Below are positions 1 through 9,768 of a DNA stretch of 64,000 nucleotides, piece by piece. Every line of letters begins with the position of its first letter. Position 1 is the stretch's first letter. Under the pieces are notes generated by a model. That model did not search any database and was not told the DNA's origin. It saw only the letters and a list, made by a program, of their open reading frames with translations. Where the stretch lies: contig CAJNDS010000178.1 in assembly GCA_905221605.1 (NCBI GenBank), positions 1 to 64,000 of the forward strand, read 5' to 3'. The DNA is from Symbiodinium natans. Lineage: Eukaryota > Sar > Dinophyceae > Suessiales > Symbiodiniaceae. The position numbers were made by a program, and so were the translations under genes.

Positions 1-386
1 CCTAAACCCTAAACCCTAAACCCTAAACCCCTAAAAATGAGAACCCTGGGCTACCAAGTATACTTGGTAGCCCTAAAGCTGTCATTTTGGAACCCCTTCA
101 AGGCCCAGTGAACACTTTCTAGGTTTAGGGTTTAGGGTTTAGGGTTTGGGGTTTAGGGTTTAGAGTTTAGGGTTTAGGGTTTAGGGTTTGAGGTGCACTT
201 CTGCAAAACTTGTTTGCACCTGGAGCCCAGGCGAGCAGCTACATCTGTGCTCCTCACGGGATGCATGTGAAACCGATGTCAACCGAGCATTGACCATTCG
301 AGCAGGGTTTAGGGTTTAGGGTTTAGGGTTTAGGGTTTAGGGTTTAGGGTTTAGGGTTTAGGGTTTAGGGTTTAGGGTTTAGGGTT
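1..386. repeat. Telomere-type arrays around a palindromic island
   Basis: CCCTAAA units at 1-33, TTTAGGG units at 121-190 and about eleven TTTAGGG units at 305-386. Between the first two arrays lies a short island with a perfect 26-bp palindrome centred between 60 and 61. The island at 191-304 is unique and open in several frames, with no gene that I can call. The leading CCCTAAA tract is in the orientation of a left chromosome end, but it is only 33 bp and looks like the many internal arrays. Confidence 0.85.
48..73. repeat. Perfect 26-bp palindrome
   Basis: The half-site GGGCTACCAAGTA is followed at once by its reverse complement. Imperfect pairing continues outward: AAAATGA at about 35-41 pairs with TCATTTT at about 81-87. 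The island can therefore fold into a hairpin of about 60 bp. It resembles the short inverted-repeat elements elsewhere in the window. Confidence 0.9.
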
Positions 387-619
387 ACAATCCATACGTC
401 TGACGGGCAGCGAGCCAAAACTTCACCCGGCAGGGACACTATGTCGGAGTGAGCGAAACTTGGGGAACGCTTTCCGTCCACCTGTCAAAAGGGGACTCAG
501 CATAAAGGGGCCTGAAGCACGCCTTGACTCCCCTTTGGAAAAAGTGTTCAAAACAATGTCTGTGCACAGTGACACAGGCTGGTTTGCGCCAGTTCCTGAG
601 CTACCCATCTATGCCCCTG

Positions 620-2164
620 TCACTGCGCCCGATGTCTGAGGAAGACGTCCCCCTCAAAGCTGGCCTTAAGATCAATGTCAACGCTGGCCCCTGCAACCGG
701 GGACCCGATAACTGCCGCTGACCCATACGTCTCATCGATCTCAGTGTTGACCAACTTGCTGCACTGCCACTTCGTGCCTAGCGACTTCAAGCAGTGCCTC
801 GTGAGCGTACCATTGTAGATCATGTTCATCACAGACGCAGTGGAAGATGCAATCCATAGGCCGAGAGTCCCAAGGTGAGAGTGAAACACCAGTAGCCAGG
901 CAAAAGGCAGCTTCACTATCCATTGAAAGATGAGGATGCCTACCGATACGGATCCTTGTTGTCCGAATGCGGCCAAGACGCAGCCGTACAGGCTGTTCAG
1001 ACCATCAGCCCAGATCTGTACGAGCAAGCAGGGAAATGCACCCATGAAAGCCGCATGAGTCACGAGCTCATCGCCCAGCAGCCCGAAGGCAAGACGACCA
1101 CGCCCAAGCCAGCAACACACCACAATCATTCCGCAGATGGTGATCGTCACCTTGGTGCTTACTTGCAAGATGCTGGACACCTCGCCCAAGTTCTGCTGGC
1201 CAACAGCAGCTCCAGCTAAAGCCGTGGCTGCTTCCGAGGTGCCCCGGAACATCAGGTATGTCCAGCAGTAGACAATCGAAACGGCTACATGCGCGGCCAG
1301 CTCGGTGGGACTCTGTAACCGCCCAGCCATGAGAGTCAAGAACTGAAAAGCCCAAGCGTCCAAACCATTCATGGCCACGCTCGGCACACCGATTGCAGCA
1401 TATGTCGAGAGCCCTTTCCAGGTCAACGCTGATGACTGCCAAATTCTCCACCAGCCCACACAGCTGGGCGTCGGATGAAACCAGCTCATGTAACCTGCCA
1501 ACAACAAGAAGGACACCCCCGACTTCACGGAGAAGGCGATGCCCATGGAGACCAGGGGATCCAACGAAGACCACTCGAGAAGCAAAAGGCACACGCCCAA
1601 ATGGCATGGTATCGCAGCACTAAGAACCCAAAAAAGTGGTGATGAGATCTGCTGATTCACCAGGAACTTCTTCAACGAGTAGTATTGGAACAGAAACCAA
1701 ATGCCAGGAATGCTTGCAAGAACGTACCGAGAAGCATTAGCAGCGATCTGCTCATTCGCGCAACCGGTCCAGAGAAGAATGGCCTCTGTCTGTAAGAGAA
1801 TCACAGAGCTCAGAGCAGCCAACAGCAACATCCAAACCTGGCAGCAATTCAAGTGGTCCCGGGCTTTGTCGGCATCATCGGCACCGTGGGCGTGCGAAAC
1901 CAGGGTGTCTTGAGCATCTGCCCAGCCGAGCGCGAAGGCGTCGCACAAGGACCCTAACACCGAATCGCCGAGCCCAACGGCACCAACTCTCCTGGTCGCC
2001 TCCTGCGCAAGTGGCTTGCCCCCATGCGCAGCTGCCCAGATTGGCAGCGCCATGGTCAATCCCTCCAGGGCATAAGCTGCACTGATTGGACCTGCTATGT
2101 GCAAGAGTCGCCTCCGAATCCTGTTTCTGTCACCTTGTAGTGCCACTTGCACAACCCTGGCCAT
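620..2164 (-). CDS. MATE-family transporter, intronless
   Basis: Predicted multidrug and toxic compound extrusion (MATE) antiporter of 514 residues, a membrane protein that would export organic solutes in exchange for H+ or Na+. The reading frame stays open upstream to 2422, but I start at the ATG at 2164-2162: the upstream part is low-complexity and partly encoded by telomere-like repeats, and 514 residues fits the family. About twelve hydrophobic segments are visible in two similar lobes (first near residues 24-44, seventh near 252-279). Family-like stretches are GAVGLGDSVLG (61-71), SHAHGA (90-95), GVPSVAMNGLDAWAF (about 259-273) and AGAAVGQQNLGE (about 317-328). A C-terminal tail of about 60 residues is probably cytosolic. 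The minus strand has a pyrimidine tract ending in AG at 2176-2175, 10 nt before the ATG, a possible trans-splice acceptor. It has no introns, unlike its neighbours, as would be expected of a retrocopy. Substrate unknown. Confidence 0.88.
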   Translation of the reverse strand: MARVVQVALQGDRNRIRRRLLHIAGPISAAYALEGLTMALPIWAAAHGGKPLAQEATRRVGAVGLGDSVLGSLCDAFALGWADAQDTLVSHAHGADDADKARDHLNCCQVWMLLLAALSSVILLQTEAILLWTGCANEQIAANASRYVLASIPGIWFLFQYYSLKKFLVNQQISSPLFWVLSAAIPCHLGVCLLLLEWSSLDPLVSMGIAFSVKSGVSFLLLAGYMSWFHPTPSCVGWWRIWQSSALTWKGLSTYAAIGVPSVAMNGLDAWAFQFLTLMAGRLQSPTELAAHVAVSIVYCWTYLMFRGTSEAATALAGAAVGQQNLGEVSSILQVSTKVTITICGMIVVCCWLGRGRLAFGLLGDELVTHAAFMGAFPCLLVQIWADGLNSLYGCVLAAFGQQGSVSVGILIFQWIVKLPFAWLLVFHSHLGTLGLWIASSTASVMNMIYNGTLTRHCLKSLGTKWQCSKLVNTEIDETYGSAAVIGSPVAGASVDIDLKASFEGDVFLRHRAQ

Positions 2165-2436
2165 GAAGCAGCGGCTGGCGGTTGGAGAGAAGCAACAAAG
2201 CAGCGCTTGCTGAATTGCTATACCATTGTTTGAGTGGTGAAGTCCTGACAGGCAAACACCCGAAAGTTCACAACTAGGTCTTGAGGTGGCCCGACTCCCC
2301 CACGCAACACATATATCTGCCTTACATGGTCCATACATTCTAACTAGCCTATATGTCACCCCTGGGACTTTTTTTTTGGGAGGGGCGGGGGTGACTAACA
2401 GGTTTAGGGATTTGGGGACCAAGGTTTAGGGTCTAG

Positions 2437-4353
2437 GTCTCAGGTTTAGGGTTTTAAGGCTTAAAGGCCCGAAGGGGTTGAGCCTGAAGCTTTGAACAAG
2501 ATCAGCAGCGCGCATTTGTTCGTCAAAGCCGCCATCCTTAAGCCGTAAGCCCAAAAATTCGGAAACCCGGCACGCCTGGGTTCGGAAACACTCTACGCCG
2601 GGTGGCTTGGGGTGGGTGTATAGCGCGCGAAGAACGCTACGACACCCCTAACCCTAAACCCCCACACCCTGAACACCAAAGGCCCGCAAGGGGGCTTATG
2701 CCTGTCAGCAGCGCCACGATTCGCCCCTTGGGCGCGGTCTGATCTTGCACGAACCTTGTTCTTTCGGGTTCAGGGTTTTGGGTTTTGGGTTTTGGGTTTA
2801 GGGTTTGGGGTTTAGGGTTTGAGGCTTGGGGTTTAGGGTTTGGGGTTTAGGGTTAGGGTTAGGGCTAGGTTCCCCCCGTGAACAACCTTGACTAGCCTTA
2901 ATTACCCCTAAATAGCCCGATAATCAAAACCTAAACCCTAAACCCTAAACCCTAAACCCTAAACCCTAAACTGGGGGGTAGCCTTGAGGCGGGCAGTAGG
3001 GGAACCCCTGAACCTTCGAGTTGACCAGGGAGGCCCAGAATCAGGGTTTAGGGTTTAGGGTTTAGGGTTTGGGGTTTAGGGTTTAGGGTTAGGGTTTAGG
3101 GTTTAGGGTTTGGGGTTTAGGGTTTTGGGTTTAGGGGTTTTGGGTTTATAGGGTTGGGGCGTTTAGGGTTTGGGGTTTAGTTTTTCGGGTTTTGGGGTTT
3201 AGGGTTTGCGGATTGGGGTTTAAGGTTTGGAAATGTTCATGTGCAACTAAGTAGGGATACAGATAGAGAAAGTGCGAATTTCTGACTGAAGCATAGATTT
3301 GGCTTCTCTGGGCCGTTGGCTTCTACGTGGTAGCCAAAGCTCCGGAGCCCCAAGCCCCAAACCCTTTGTAGCCGGGGACAGCCTGCAGGCAACCATTGAC
3401 GGGACTTAGGGACGTTCGAGCTTCAGGGAATCTAGGTGGGAAAACCCGAAACCCTAAAACCCTAAACCCCTAAAACCATAAAACCCTAAACCCCAAACCC
3501 TAAACCCCTAAATCCTGAACCACCAGCCCAATGCCGAGAAGGGCCCCCTAAACCTTGAGACCCTAGACCCTTAACCCCCGAACCCCTAAACCCTAACCCC
3601 AAAACCCTAAAATGCTAAAACTCTAGAACCCTAAACACTGAAACCCTGGAACCCTAAAACCCTGAAACCCTAAAACTCTGAAACCCTAAAACTCTGAAAC
3701 CCTGAAACCCTAAAACCCTGAAACCCAGAAACGCTAGAACCCTAAACCCTAAACCCTAAAACCCTAAAACCCTAAACCCCAATTCCAAATCCCAAACACT
3801 AAACCCTAAACCCTAAACCCTCCCAAACCTCAAGGCCGAGAGAGGGTACTTTGGACCAGCCTCAGACCCAAGAGTCATCTAGGAAGAAAAAGGGTTTAGG
3901 GTTTAGGGTTTAGGGTTTAGGGTTTAGGGTTTAGGGTTAGGGTTTAGGGTGAGTATAACAAGGGTACCCTTCTTCGTCATTCACAGAGGCTTATATCCTA
4001 ATGGGGGCCTGCTCTGAGTCCTAGCTACTATACCGACTCCACATGCACGCCTGTCGTCCTGGAGGGCGAGTCACGAGTTGAAGGGTTTTTGGGGTTTAGG
4101 CGGTTTAGGGTTTAGGGCTTTAGGGTTTTAGGGTTTTAAGGTTTTTCCGATTTAGGTTTTAGGATTTCGGGGCTTGGGGTTGCGGGTTTAAAGGGTTCAG
4201 GGTTTTCAGGATTCACGGCTCTTTTGTGCCAAGGCCCGCTTTCAACTTCCCACTCCAGCTTTGCCCAACTCTCTCGCAGCCCTAAACCCTAAACCCGAAA
4301 CACCCTAAACCCTAAACCCTAAACCCTAAACCCCAAACCCTAAACCCTAAACC
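2437..4353. repeat. Degenerate telomere-type repeats and short islands
   Basis: Mostly diverged TTTAGGG/CCCTAAA tracts in both orientations, with irregular forms such as AAACCCTG and TTTTGGG at 3440-3830. Islands at about 2464-2535 and 2683-2756 are open on the minus strand and could be exons: one has ATG followed by AALTNKCALL, the other reads APKGRIVALLTG. Neither joins convincingly to a neighbour. An introner-like element (family B) is at 2868-3010. The island at 3950-4085 may be 3' flank of the cyclophilin gene. Confidence 0.5.
2868..3010 (+). mobile_element. Family B inverted-repeat element, copy 1
   Basis: The left end reads GGTTCCCCCC, followed by the family interior (ACTAGCCTTAATTACCCC), then a CCCTAAA array at about 2929-2971. 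The right part has GGGGGGTAG and ends in GTAGGGGAACCCC, complementary to the left end. The array lies in the same place and orientation as in the other three B copies. Non-coding. Confidence 0.6.
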
Positions 4354-6508
4354 CTAGGGTGGACCGACCCTCTCGCAGCTGGTGATGCGAGTGAGATTGG
4401 GGTAGGTTTTGTCGATGTAGGCATTGCCACCGGAGATGAGCACGTTCGTTCTCACCTGAAAGGCCGCGTGCATCCAACGTGGGGTTTAGGGTTCAGGGTT
4501 TAGGGTTTAGGGTTTCGGGTTGCGGGTTTAGGGCCTGTATACTGTAGGAGCCTTACTTACTAGAACAGGGTTTTGGGTTCTGTGTGGTACAAAAGTAAAG
4601 GGACCATAAGGGAATGCTATTAGTGCTTACTTTGACCCCTATATACGTCCATGGGCCTTCATAGAGATTACATGAGATCCCCGAACCCGAAACCCCTCAA
4701 ACCCCTCAAGCCCCATACCCTCAAACTCTCAACCCTCAATCTCGAACCCTAAAGCCCCTAAAACCCTGCACCCCAAAACCCTAAACCCCTAAACCCCAAA
4801 CCCTCAACCCCTAAACCCCAAACCCTCAACCCCTAAACCCTCAACCCCCAAACCCTCAACCCCTAAACCCCAAACCCCTAAACTCTCAACCCCTAAACCC
4901 TAAACTAAACCCTAAACCCTAGACCCTCTAAGGATTTCATCTTGGATCTCAAGAGGAGGCACCTTTGCCTTCGCTTCCGATGCGCCTCCCTCGAAGAAGA
5001 TGTCGCCAAAGCTGAAGTTGAAGTCACCCAACCTGGCAACGAGGGGCTTGGGGTGTTTAGGGTTTAGGGCTTGGGGTTTTGGGTTTGGGGTTTAGGGTTT
5101 TCATGGGGTTTAGGGACTTGGGGTGTTTAGGGTTTAGGGTTTGGGGTTTAGGGATTTGGGGTTTAGGGGGTTTTAGGGCTTGGGTTTAGGGTTTAGGGTT
5201 TAGGGTTTAGGGTTTAGGGTTTAGGGTTTAGGGTTTAGGGTTTAGGGTTTAGGGTTTAGGGGGTTTAGGGTTTAGGGTTTAGGGTTTAGGGTTTAGGGTT
5301 TAGGGTTTAGGGTTTAGGGTTTAGGGTTTAGGGTTTAGGGTCTAGGGTTTAGGGGGAGGGGCCGGTTGGGGTTACCCACACAGCTTTTTCATGGAGGACC
5401 GTGCCACCCACACCGCGTAAACTCACCGACCATGGGCGGTTAAGTACAAGGGGTAGGGGCAAAACCCTCCCTAAACCCTAAACCCTAAACCCTAAACCCT
5501 ACACCCTAAACCCTAAACCCTAAACCCTAAACCCTAAACCCTAAACCCCAGAACTTGCACTCTCTCCAGGGAGCTGCCCACCCTCCCAACGCTCCAGCCG
5601 TGGGCCAGTCGCACCAACCACCTCGCCAAAAGGCACAAAACCCAGGGCGTCCAAGCGCCCGGAGTTGTCTACGAGGTTGATGAAGACCTTGGTTCTCCAC
5701 AAGGTTTGGGTTAAGGGTTAAGGGTTAAGGGCTAAGGGTTAAGGGTTAAGGGTTAAGGGTTTAGGGTTTAGGGTTAAGGGTTCAGGGTTTAGGGTTTAGG
5801 GCTTAGGGAAGGTAACCTAGAAATGACACAACAAAGGGAGCAAAAGTCGAACAAGAAAAGGCCGCGCGTACGACTGTTGCACTCCCAGACACTTCCGTTT
5901 TGGTGCTTCCATCGTCCTCCTGGCCGAAAGAAATGCGGCCGGGAAGGTTCTTCTGCAGTGCGCCAGTGGCATCTAGCTCACGTGGCTTGGCCCAGGGCAG
6001 CTCACCTCAGGAGTGCCAACATCTCAGCTTTCATGTTCTTCGGGTTGAGGGTTTAGGGGTTTCGGGTACATTTTTCATAGGACTTGAGTGGAATCACTGC
6101 GAAAAAAACGTTAGACACTTACTTTTTGGGCGGCAAAAATTCTGCCAACCCCAAGCCCTAAACCCCAAGCCCCAAACCCTAAACCCCAAGCCCTAAGCCC
6201 TAAGCCCTAAGCCCTAAGCCCTAAGCCCTAAACCCTAAACCCTAAACCGCCAAGCCACTGTAGAGCTGGCTGTGGGTATCAGCGGCAGCTGCAGTCCCCG
6301 CACAGGGCCCGTAATTCCAGTCCAAGACGAAGCCTGAGATGGCGCGGCAGAACCGCTGCTCCTGTGGGTAGCCCAGCAACTTAGAACAAAGGTACTCCTA
6401 AACCCTCAACCCCTCAACCCCTAAACCCCTAAACCTCAACCCCTCAACTCCTCAACCCCTAAACCCCTAAACCTCAACCCCTAACCCCTAACCCCTAACC
6501 CCTCACCC

Positions 6509-6547
<39 letters not shown>

Positions 6548-7011
6548 ACCCTAAACCCTACTTTACAAGGGAACCCTTAAACCCTTCAAAGAAGGGAAAA
6601 TGGGTACCACTGGGCTACACTGCCGGTCCTTCACCCTAAACCCTAAACCCTAAACCCTAAACCCTAAACCCTAAACCCTAAACCCTAAACCCTAAACCCT
6701 AAACCCTAAACCCTAAACCCTAAACCCTACTTTACAAGGGAACCCTTAGTCCTTCAGGAACCCAGAATCCACCATCTTCAGAAAGCGGTCGCAGGAGAAG
6801 GGCGCCCAACTGGGGTGGAGATCCAGCAGCAGGTGCCTAGTTCATGGTTGGGGTTTAGGGTTTAGGGTTTAGGGTTTAGGGTTTTTAGGGTTTAGGGTTT
6901 AGGGTTTAGGGTTACCCCCCTGCGACAAAGGTGCCCTTTGACGATCTCCTCCCCACTGGGGCTGGCGGTCTCGTAGTCGATGCGAACGCGGACAGCATCG
7001 GCAGCGGCCAT
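4354..7011 (-). CDS. Cyclophilin-type peptidyl-prolyl isomerase, 7 exons
   Basis: Catalyses cis-trans isomerisation of Xaa-Pro bonds; a folding helper. Exons on the minus strand: 7011-6935, 6836-6752, 6361-6248, 5976-5891, 5694-5611, 5032-4925, 4450-4354 (stop TAG). All junctions are in phase and give about 216 residues. Cyclophilin marks appear in order: VKGHLLLDLHPSWAP across exons 1-2, RFLKMVDSGFLK, QRFCRAISGFVLDW, PGRISFGQ, VFINLVDNSGRLDALGF, VPFGEVV, GGNAYIDKTYPNLTRI. This matches the usual order (WAP..RF..LV..GFYD, RF.RV..GFV, FIN..DN..LD..GF.PFG, GNAYL...FP.L). The catalytic Arg/Phe region reads RFCRAISGF. Introns 1-6 run GC-AG, GA-AG, GT-AG, GT-AG, GA-AG, GT-AG and are filled with telomere-type repeats. 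The stop codon falls in a CCCTAGGG junction at the edge of an array. The exon 3-4 and 5-6 junctions are the least certain. Confidence 0.85.
4532..4651 (+). mobile_element. Family E element, copy 1
   Basis: It shares with the copy at 31424 the run AGAACAGGG.TTTGGG, then AAAGGGACC, AAGGGAAT and GACCCCTA at matching spacing over about 100 bp. It lies in intron 6 of the cyclophilin gene. No coding capacity. Confidence 0.6.
5061..5345 (+). repeat. Long TTTAGGG array (cyclophilin intron 5)
   Basis: Degenerate TTTGGGG/TTTAGGG units up to about 5165, then about 25 near-perfect TTTAGGG units. A CCCTAAA array (5467-5548) follows in the opposite orientation. Both lie inside intron 5 of the isomerase gene, so this intron alone can form a large inverted repeat. 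Confidence 0.9.
5701..5800 (+). repeat. TTAAGGG variant array
   Basis: About seven TTAAGGG units pass into TTTAGGG units. It is homogenised for a non-telomeric variant and lies in intron 4 of the isomerase gene, next to the exon 5 acceptor. Confidence 0.85.
6551..6749. repeat. Direct repeat flanking a CCCTAAA array
   Basis: The sequence CCCTACTTTACAAGGGAACC occurs at about 6557-6576 and again at about 6725-6744. A unique segment and about fourteen CCCTAAA units (6632-6729) lie between. The minus-strand copy near 6749 is right after the exon 2 donor of the isomerase gene. A diverged third copy (CTACTTTACAAAGGAGAC) is beside an array at 48247. Confidence 0.8.
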
Positions 7012-7083
7012 GGCGCAAAACGAAGCCTCTGATGCTGCTGGGAAATCCTTTCCCAGTGAAGTTTCCCAGCAGTCTCTGCCTGG

Positions 7084-7157
7084 TTGTATGTAGAACTTGC
7101 TTCACTATCCTCTGAAGAAGAGCACCAGCTCCAAGGGGTCCTACCTGAATGCACCTT
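7084..7157 (+). CDS. Possible exon upstream of cyclophilin start
   Basis: Open frame containing SSEEEHQLQGVLPEC, followed by GGTGAGTT, a strong donor-like sequence. No ATG in frame. It lies 73 bp from the divergent cyclophilin start, so it might belong to an upstream plus-strand transcript or be chance. Confidence 0.2.
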
Positions 7158-7635
7158 GGGTGAGTTGCATGACCCCAGATTTCAGACTCCATTTAATCCT
7201 CAGGGCGCTGTTGGGCAGGTGTGGCGAGGTCCTTGCGTTGCCTCCGCACGACTTAAACGCTGGTGGCTGAAGGGCTGCGCAGAAAACCTTTACGTTAGGC
7301 TGGGATGCAAAAGGCTTTAGGGTATATCATAAGGAAACCTGGGTCAGGCAGAGGGGGTGTCATGGCCTGTATTCCAGCATAAGGCTTCAATGTGTCCGAA
7401 TAAGCACGAGGCTATCAAACTTCATAGCCCCGTAACCCTAAACCCCATTCCCTCAACCCAACAAACTAGGGGTCAGAAAACACTCAACATGCCTGGTAGC
7501 GCAGTGTGCCCGGAACCCTCAACCCTAAACCTACACTTGAGGGGGGCCTATACTAAAGGAGGCCAATGACCCCTAAACCCTCAACCCCAAAGTAAGGCCC
7601 ATGATCCCCGTAAGCCCACCACTTCCGCTTAGAGT

Positions 7636-7768
7636 CGACTCGGAGGTTCGTGGTACTTCTGTTCCTGTACTTCTGACCCAAATCTAGCTGCATGAGGGTA
7701 GCTAGGGAGCGTGAGTTGCAATTAGGAGCAGTTCTACTTCCCCACAAGTACCCTGAACCTCCCAGTAG
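7636..7768 (+). mobile_element. Family C inverted-repeat element, copy 1
   Basis: 133 bp. The left end is CGACTCGGAGGTTCGTGG followed by TACTT; the right end is the near reverse complement (AAGTACCCTGAACCTCCCAGTAG). Interior non-coding and without a telomeric array. It lies between the isomerase gene and the plus-strand gene at 7981. Confidence 0.75.
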
Positions 7769-7980
7769 GATGAAACCGAGTTTTGACCTACTCTGACAAA
7801 GAGCACAGTAAGTTTAGGCTTTAAGGCTAAAATTTTGCAGACACATCACCATCTCCCCACATCTACGTAAACATGTCTATCTAGCCAGCTATCGATGTGT
7901 AGAACTATATATTTACAACAAATACCATACACCCACATACATGCCTACGTACGTATCATAGAGGCAGATCAAAACTAGAG

Positions 7981-9146
7981 ATGCAGCTGAGGAAGGCATG
8001 CAGCCAGTATCCAGATGACCATTTCCAGTTAAAGGGTTCTCGCCCACACGTGCAGAGAAAACACCAGCGAGAAAACAAAAACCCTGAAACCCTAAACCCC
8101 AAATGAGGGTTTGCGAAAACAAGGGGCCTCTAATATAGACCCCCAAAATAGTAGGATCCCCTGAAAAGAAGGACCTCAATAAGGTACCCCTAAAATCGTA
8201 AAGCCCCCGAAATCCTAAACGGCCCGAAACCCTAAACCCTAAACCCTAAACCCTAAACCCTAAACCCTAAACCCTAAACGAACTCTAAACGGCCCTAAAC
8301 CCTGCACCCTTGCTGCCCAGGGAGCTGGATGAAGTCGCGGGTCGACTGAAGGTTCCTTGGGCAACGGCTCGAGAGTCTCAGGAGAGAGGGTTTAGGGTTT
8401 AGGGTTTAGGGTTTAGGGTTTAGGGTTTAGGGTTCAGTCACATTATGGGTCCTATCTATCGGGGTTCAAAGCTGTCAGATGCTAGAAATACCAAAAACAA
8501 CGGTGAAAAAACACCAAGACAGTGCAGTTTAACTAGCGCCTCCTCCTGCGGTCTTTCTTGATTTCTAAGGGTCTTGGGCAGTATTAACGCATCAGACCTG
8601 AAGAAAGACAAGAAGGGAAAACGCTCCAAGAACGAATTGCTCCTGGAGTGTGAAATGTTTCAAGGGCACCCTAACCCTAAACCCTAAACCCTAAACCCTA
8701 AACCCTAAACCCTAAACCCTAAACCCTAAACCCTAAACCCTAAACCCTAAACCCTAAGCCCTAAACCCTAAACCCTAAACCCTAAACCCTTATGTAGTAT
8801 AGGAGCCCCGAGATGCATGCGCAGGCACTCACCGAAAAGCTAGAAACGCCTGGGCCCTAAACCCTAAACCCTAAACCCTAAACCCTAAACCCTAAACCCT
8901 AAACCCTAAACCCTAGCCCTAAACCCGAAACCCTGAACCCTACCCACATGGCTTGCGCTGTGCCAAGGCACCCCTCGGCAGGCCTTGGGAAGACGTTCGG
9001 AAAGGAGGGGATGTTGGGTTTAGGGTTCAGGGTTCAGGGTTCAGGGTTTAGGGTTTAGGGTTTAGGGTTGAGGGTTGAGGGTTTAGGGACTGCAAGGGCT
9101 TGTGGAGGTTGCTGAGGCTCAAGGCTTGAGGGCTTCAGCGTTGTGA
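7981..9146 (+). CDS. Unknown small protein, 6-exon model
   Basis: Exons 7981-8051 (ATG), 8321-8389, 8582-8665, 8803-8853, 8968-9017, 9097-9146 (stop TGA). All five junctions are phase 2 or 1 and compatible; the joined protein is about 124 residues. Donors are GC, GT (GTTTAGGG), GC, GC and GT (GTTTAGGG); acceptors are CAG, CAG, TAG, AAG, AAG. Local sequence includes ELDEVAGRLKVPW, KKDKKGKRSKNELLLE, MHAQALTEKLE and VEVAEAQGLRA: charged, probably soluble and helical. I recognise no family. Introns contain CCCTAAA arrays (8226-8279, 8673-8790, 8855-8915) and TTTAGGG arrays. The first exon is the least secure. Confidence 0.5.
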
Positions 9147-9276
9147 AGTGTTTGGGTTCAGGTGCTCATTCGTCGGACTCAAGACTAACCTAGGGAATAA
9201 CCCTAAACCCTATGCCCCAAACCCTAAACCCTAAACCCTAAACCCTAAACCCTATACGGACTTCGAAGGGAACCTA

Positions 9277-9318
9277 CCCCCCCCCCCCCCCCCCCAAAAA
9301 AAAAAAAAAAAAAAAAAA
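9277..9318 (+). repeat. C19-A23 homopolymer block
   Basis: A run of C (9277-9295) passes directly into a run of A (9296-9318), at the edge of a CCCTAAA array. The same C-then-A (or T-then-G) arrangement recurs at 12822-12857, 12965-13002 and 27331-27367. Confidence 0.95.
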
Positions 9319-9502
9319 TGGAATAAGGGCCTAGTCTGGGTCCTTGTTGTTTCATAATTTTGAGGCTGAGGCTGTCAAGGTTTTCGGAGCGAAAGCCCCA
9401 AACCCTAAGCCCTAAGTGCTAAACCCTGGGGCACAGGAATATCATGTCCAGGGATCTCCTTGCCTAAGCCCTAAACTTTAAACCCTAAACCCTAAACCCT
9501 CT

Positions 9503-9768
9503 GCGGACTGTTTATCCCAGGTCGTCAGCATACTCTCCACGTAGTTGTCCCAAGCCTGCGTGTACTGAGTGCGCTCCGCTCGGACTTTCTGCAGCCCTTG
9601 CTGCGCTGCAGTCTTGTCTGCCACAAGCCGGTGAAGCTTCTTTCCTTGGGCCTTGTGGTCCTGTCTTGAGATCTCGCTGACCTTCTCCTGCAAGAGCGGC
9701 GGGAGCTTCTCCAGCTCCACGTGCTGCATCAACTGGTCGAGGAGTTGTTGATCGTTGCTGTTTGCATC
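9503..9768 (-). CDS. Coiled-coil-like exon, unknown protein
   Basis: 88 codons open on the minus strand, the longest exon of this run. It starts immediately inside a family A element (TATAAG acceptor at about 9771-9769) and ends at GCAGAGG|GTTTAGGG, a telomeric donor. Heptad-like charged sequence: LLDQLMQHVELEKLP, AQGKKLHRLVADK, VRAERTQYTQAWDNY. Similar AW.NY-type stretches occur, as far as I recall, in repetitive dinoflagellate proteins. Its continuation past the array encodes only repeat-derived residues. Confidence 0.5.

Noticed and set aside
1-33. A chromosome end at the left edge of the window
   Set aside because: Orientation fits a left telomere, but there are only about 33 bp, and arrays of the same kind and greater length occur throughout the window.
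2165-2422. N-terminal 86-residue extension of the MATE protein
   Set aside because: It is encoded by low-complexity and repeat-like DNA, has no family counterpart, and a pyrimidine tract with AG lies just before the downstream ATG.
6140-6240. Short frames ending in NPKP or LNPKPQTLN on either strand
   Set aside because: These are translations of CCCTAAACCC units and recur at almost every array.
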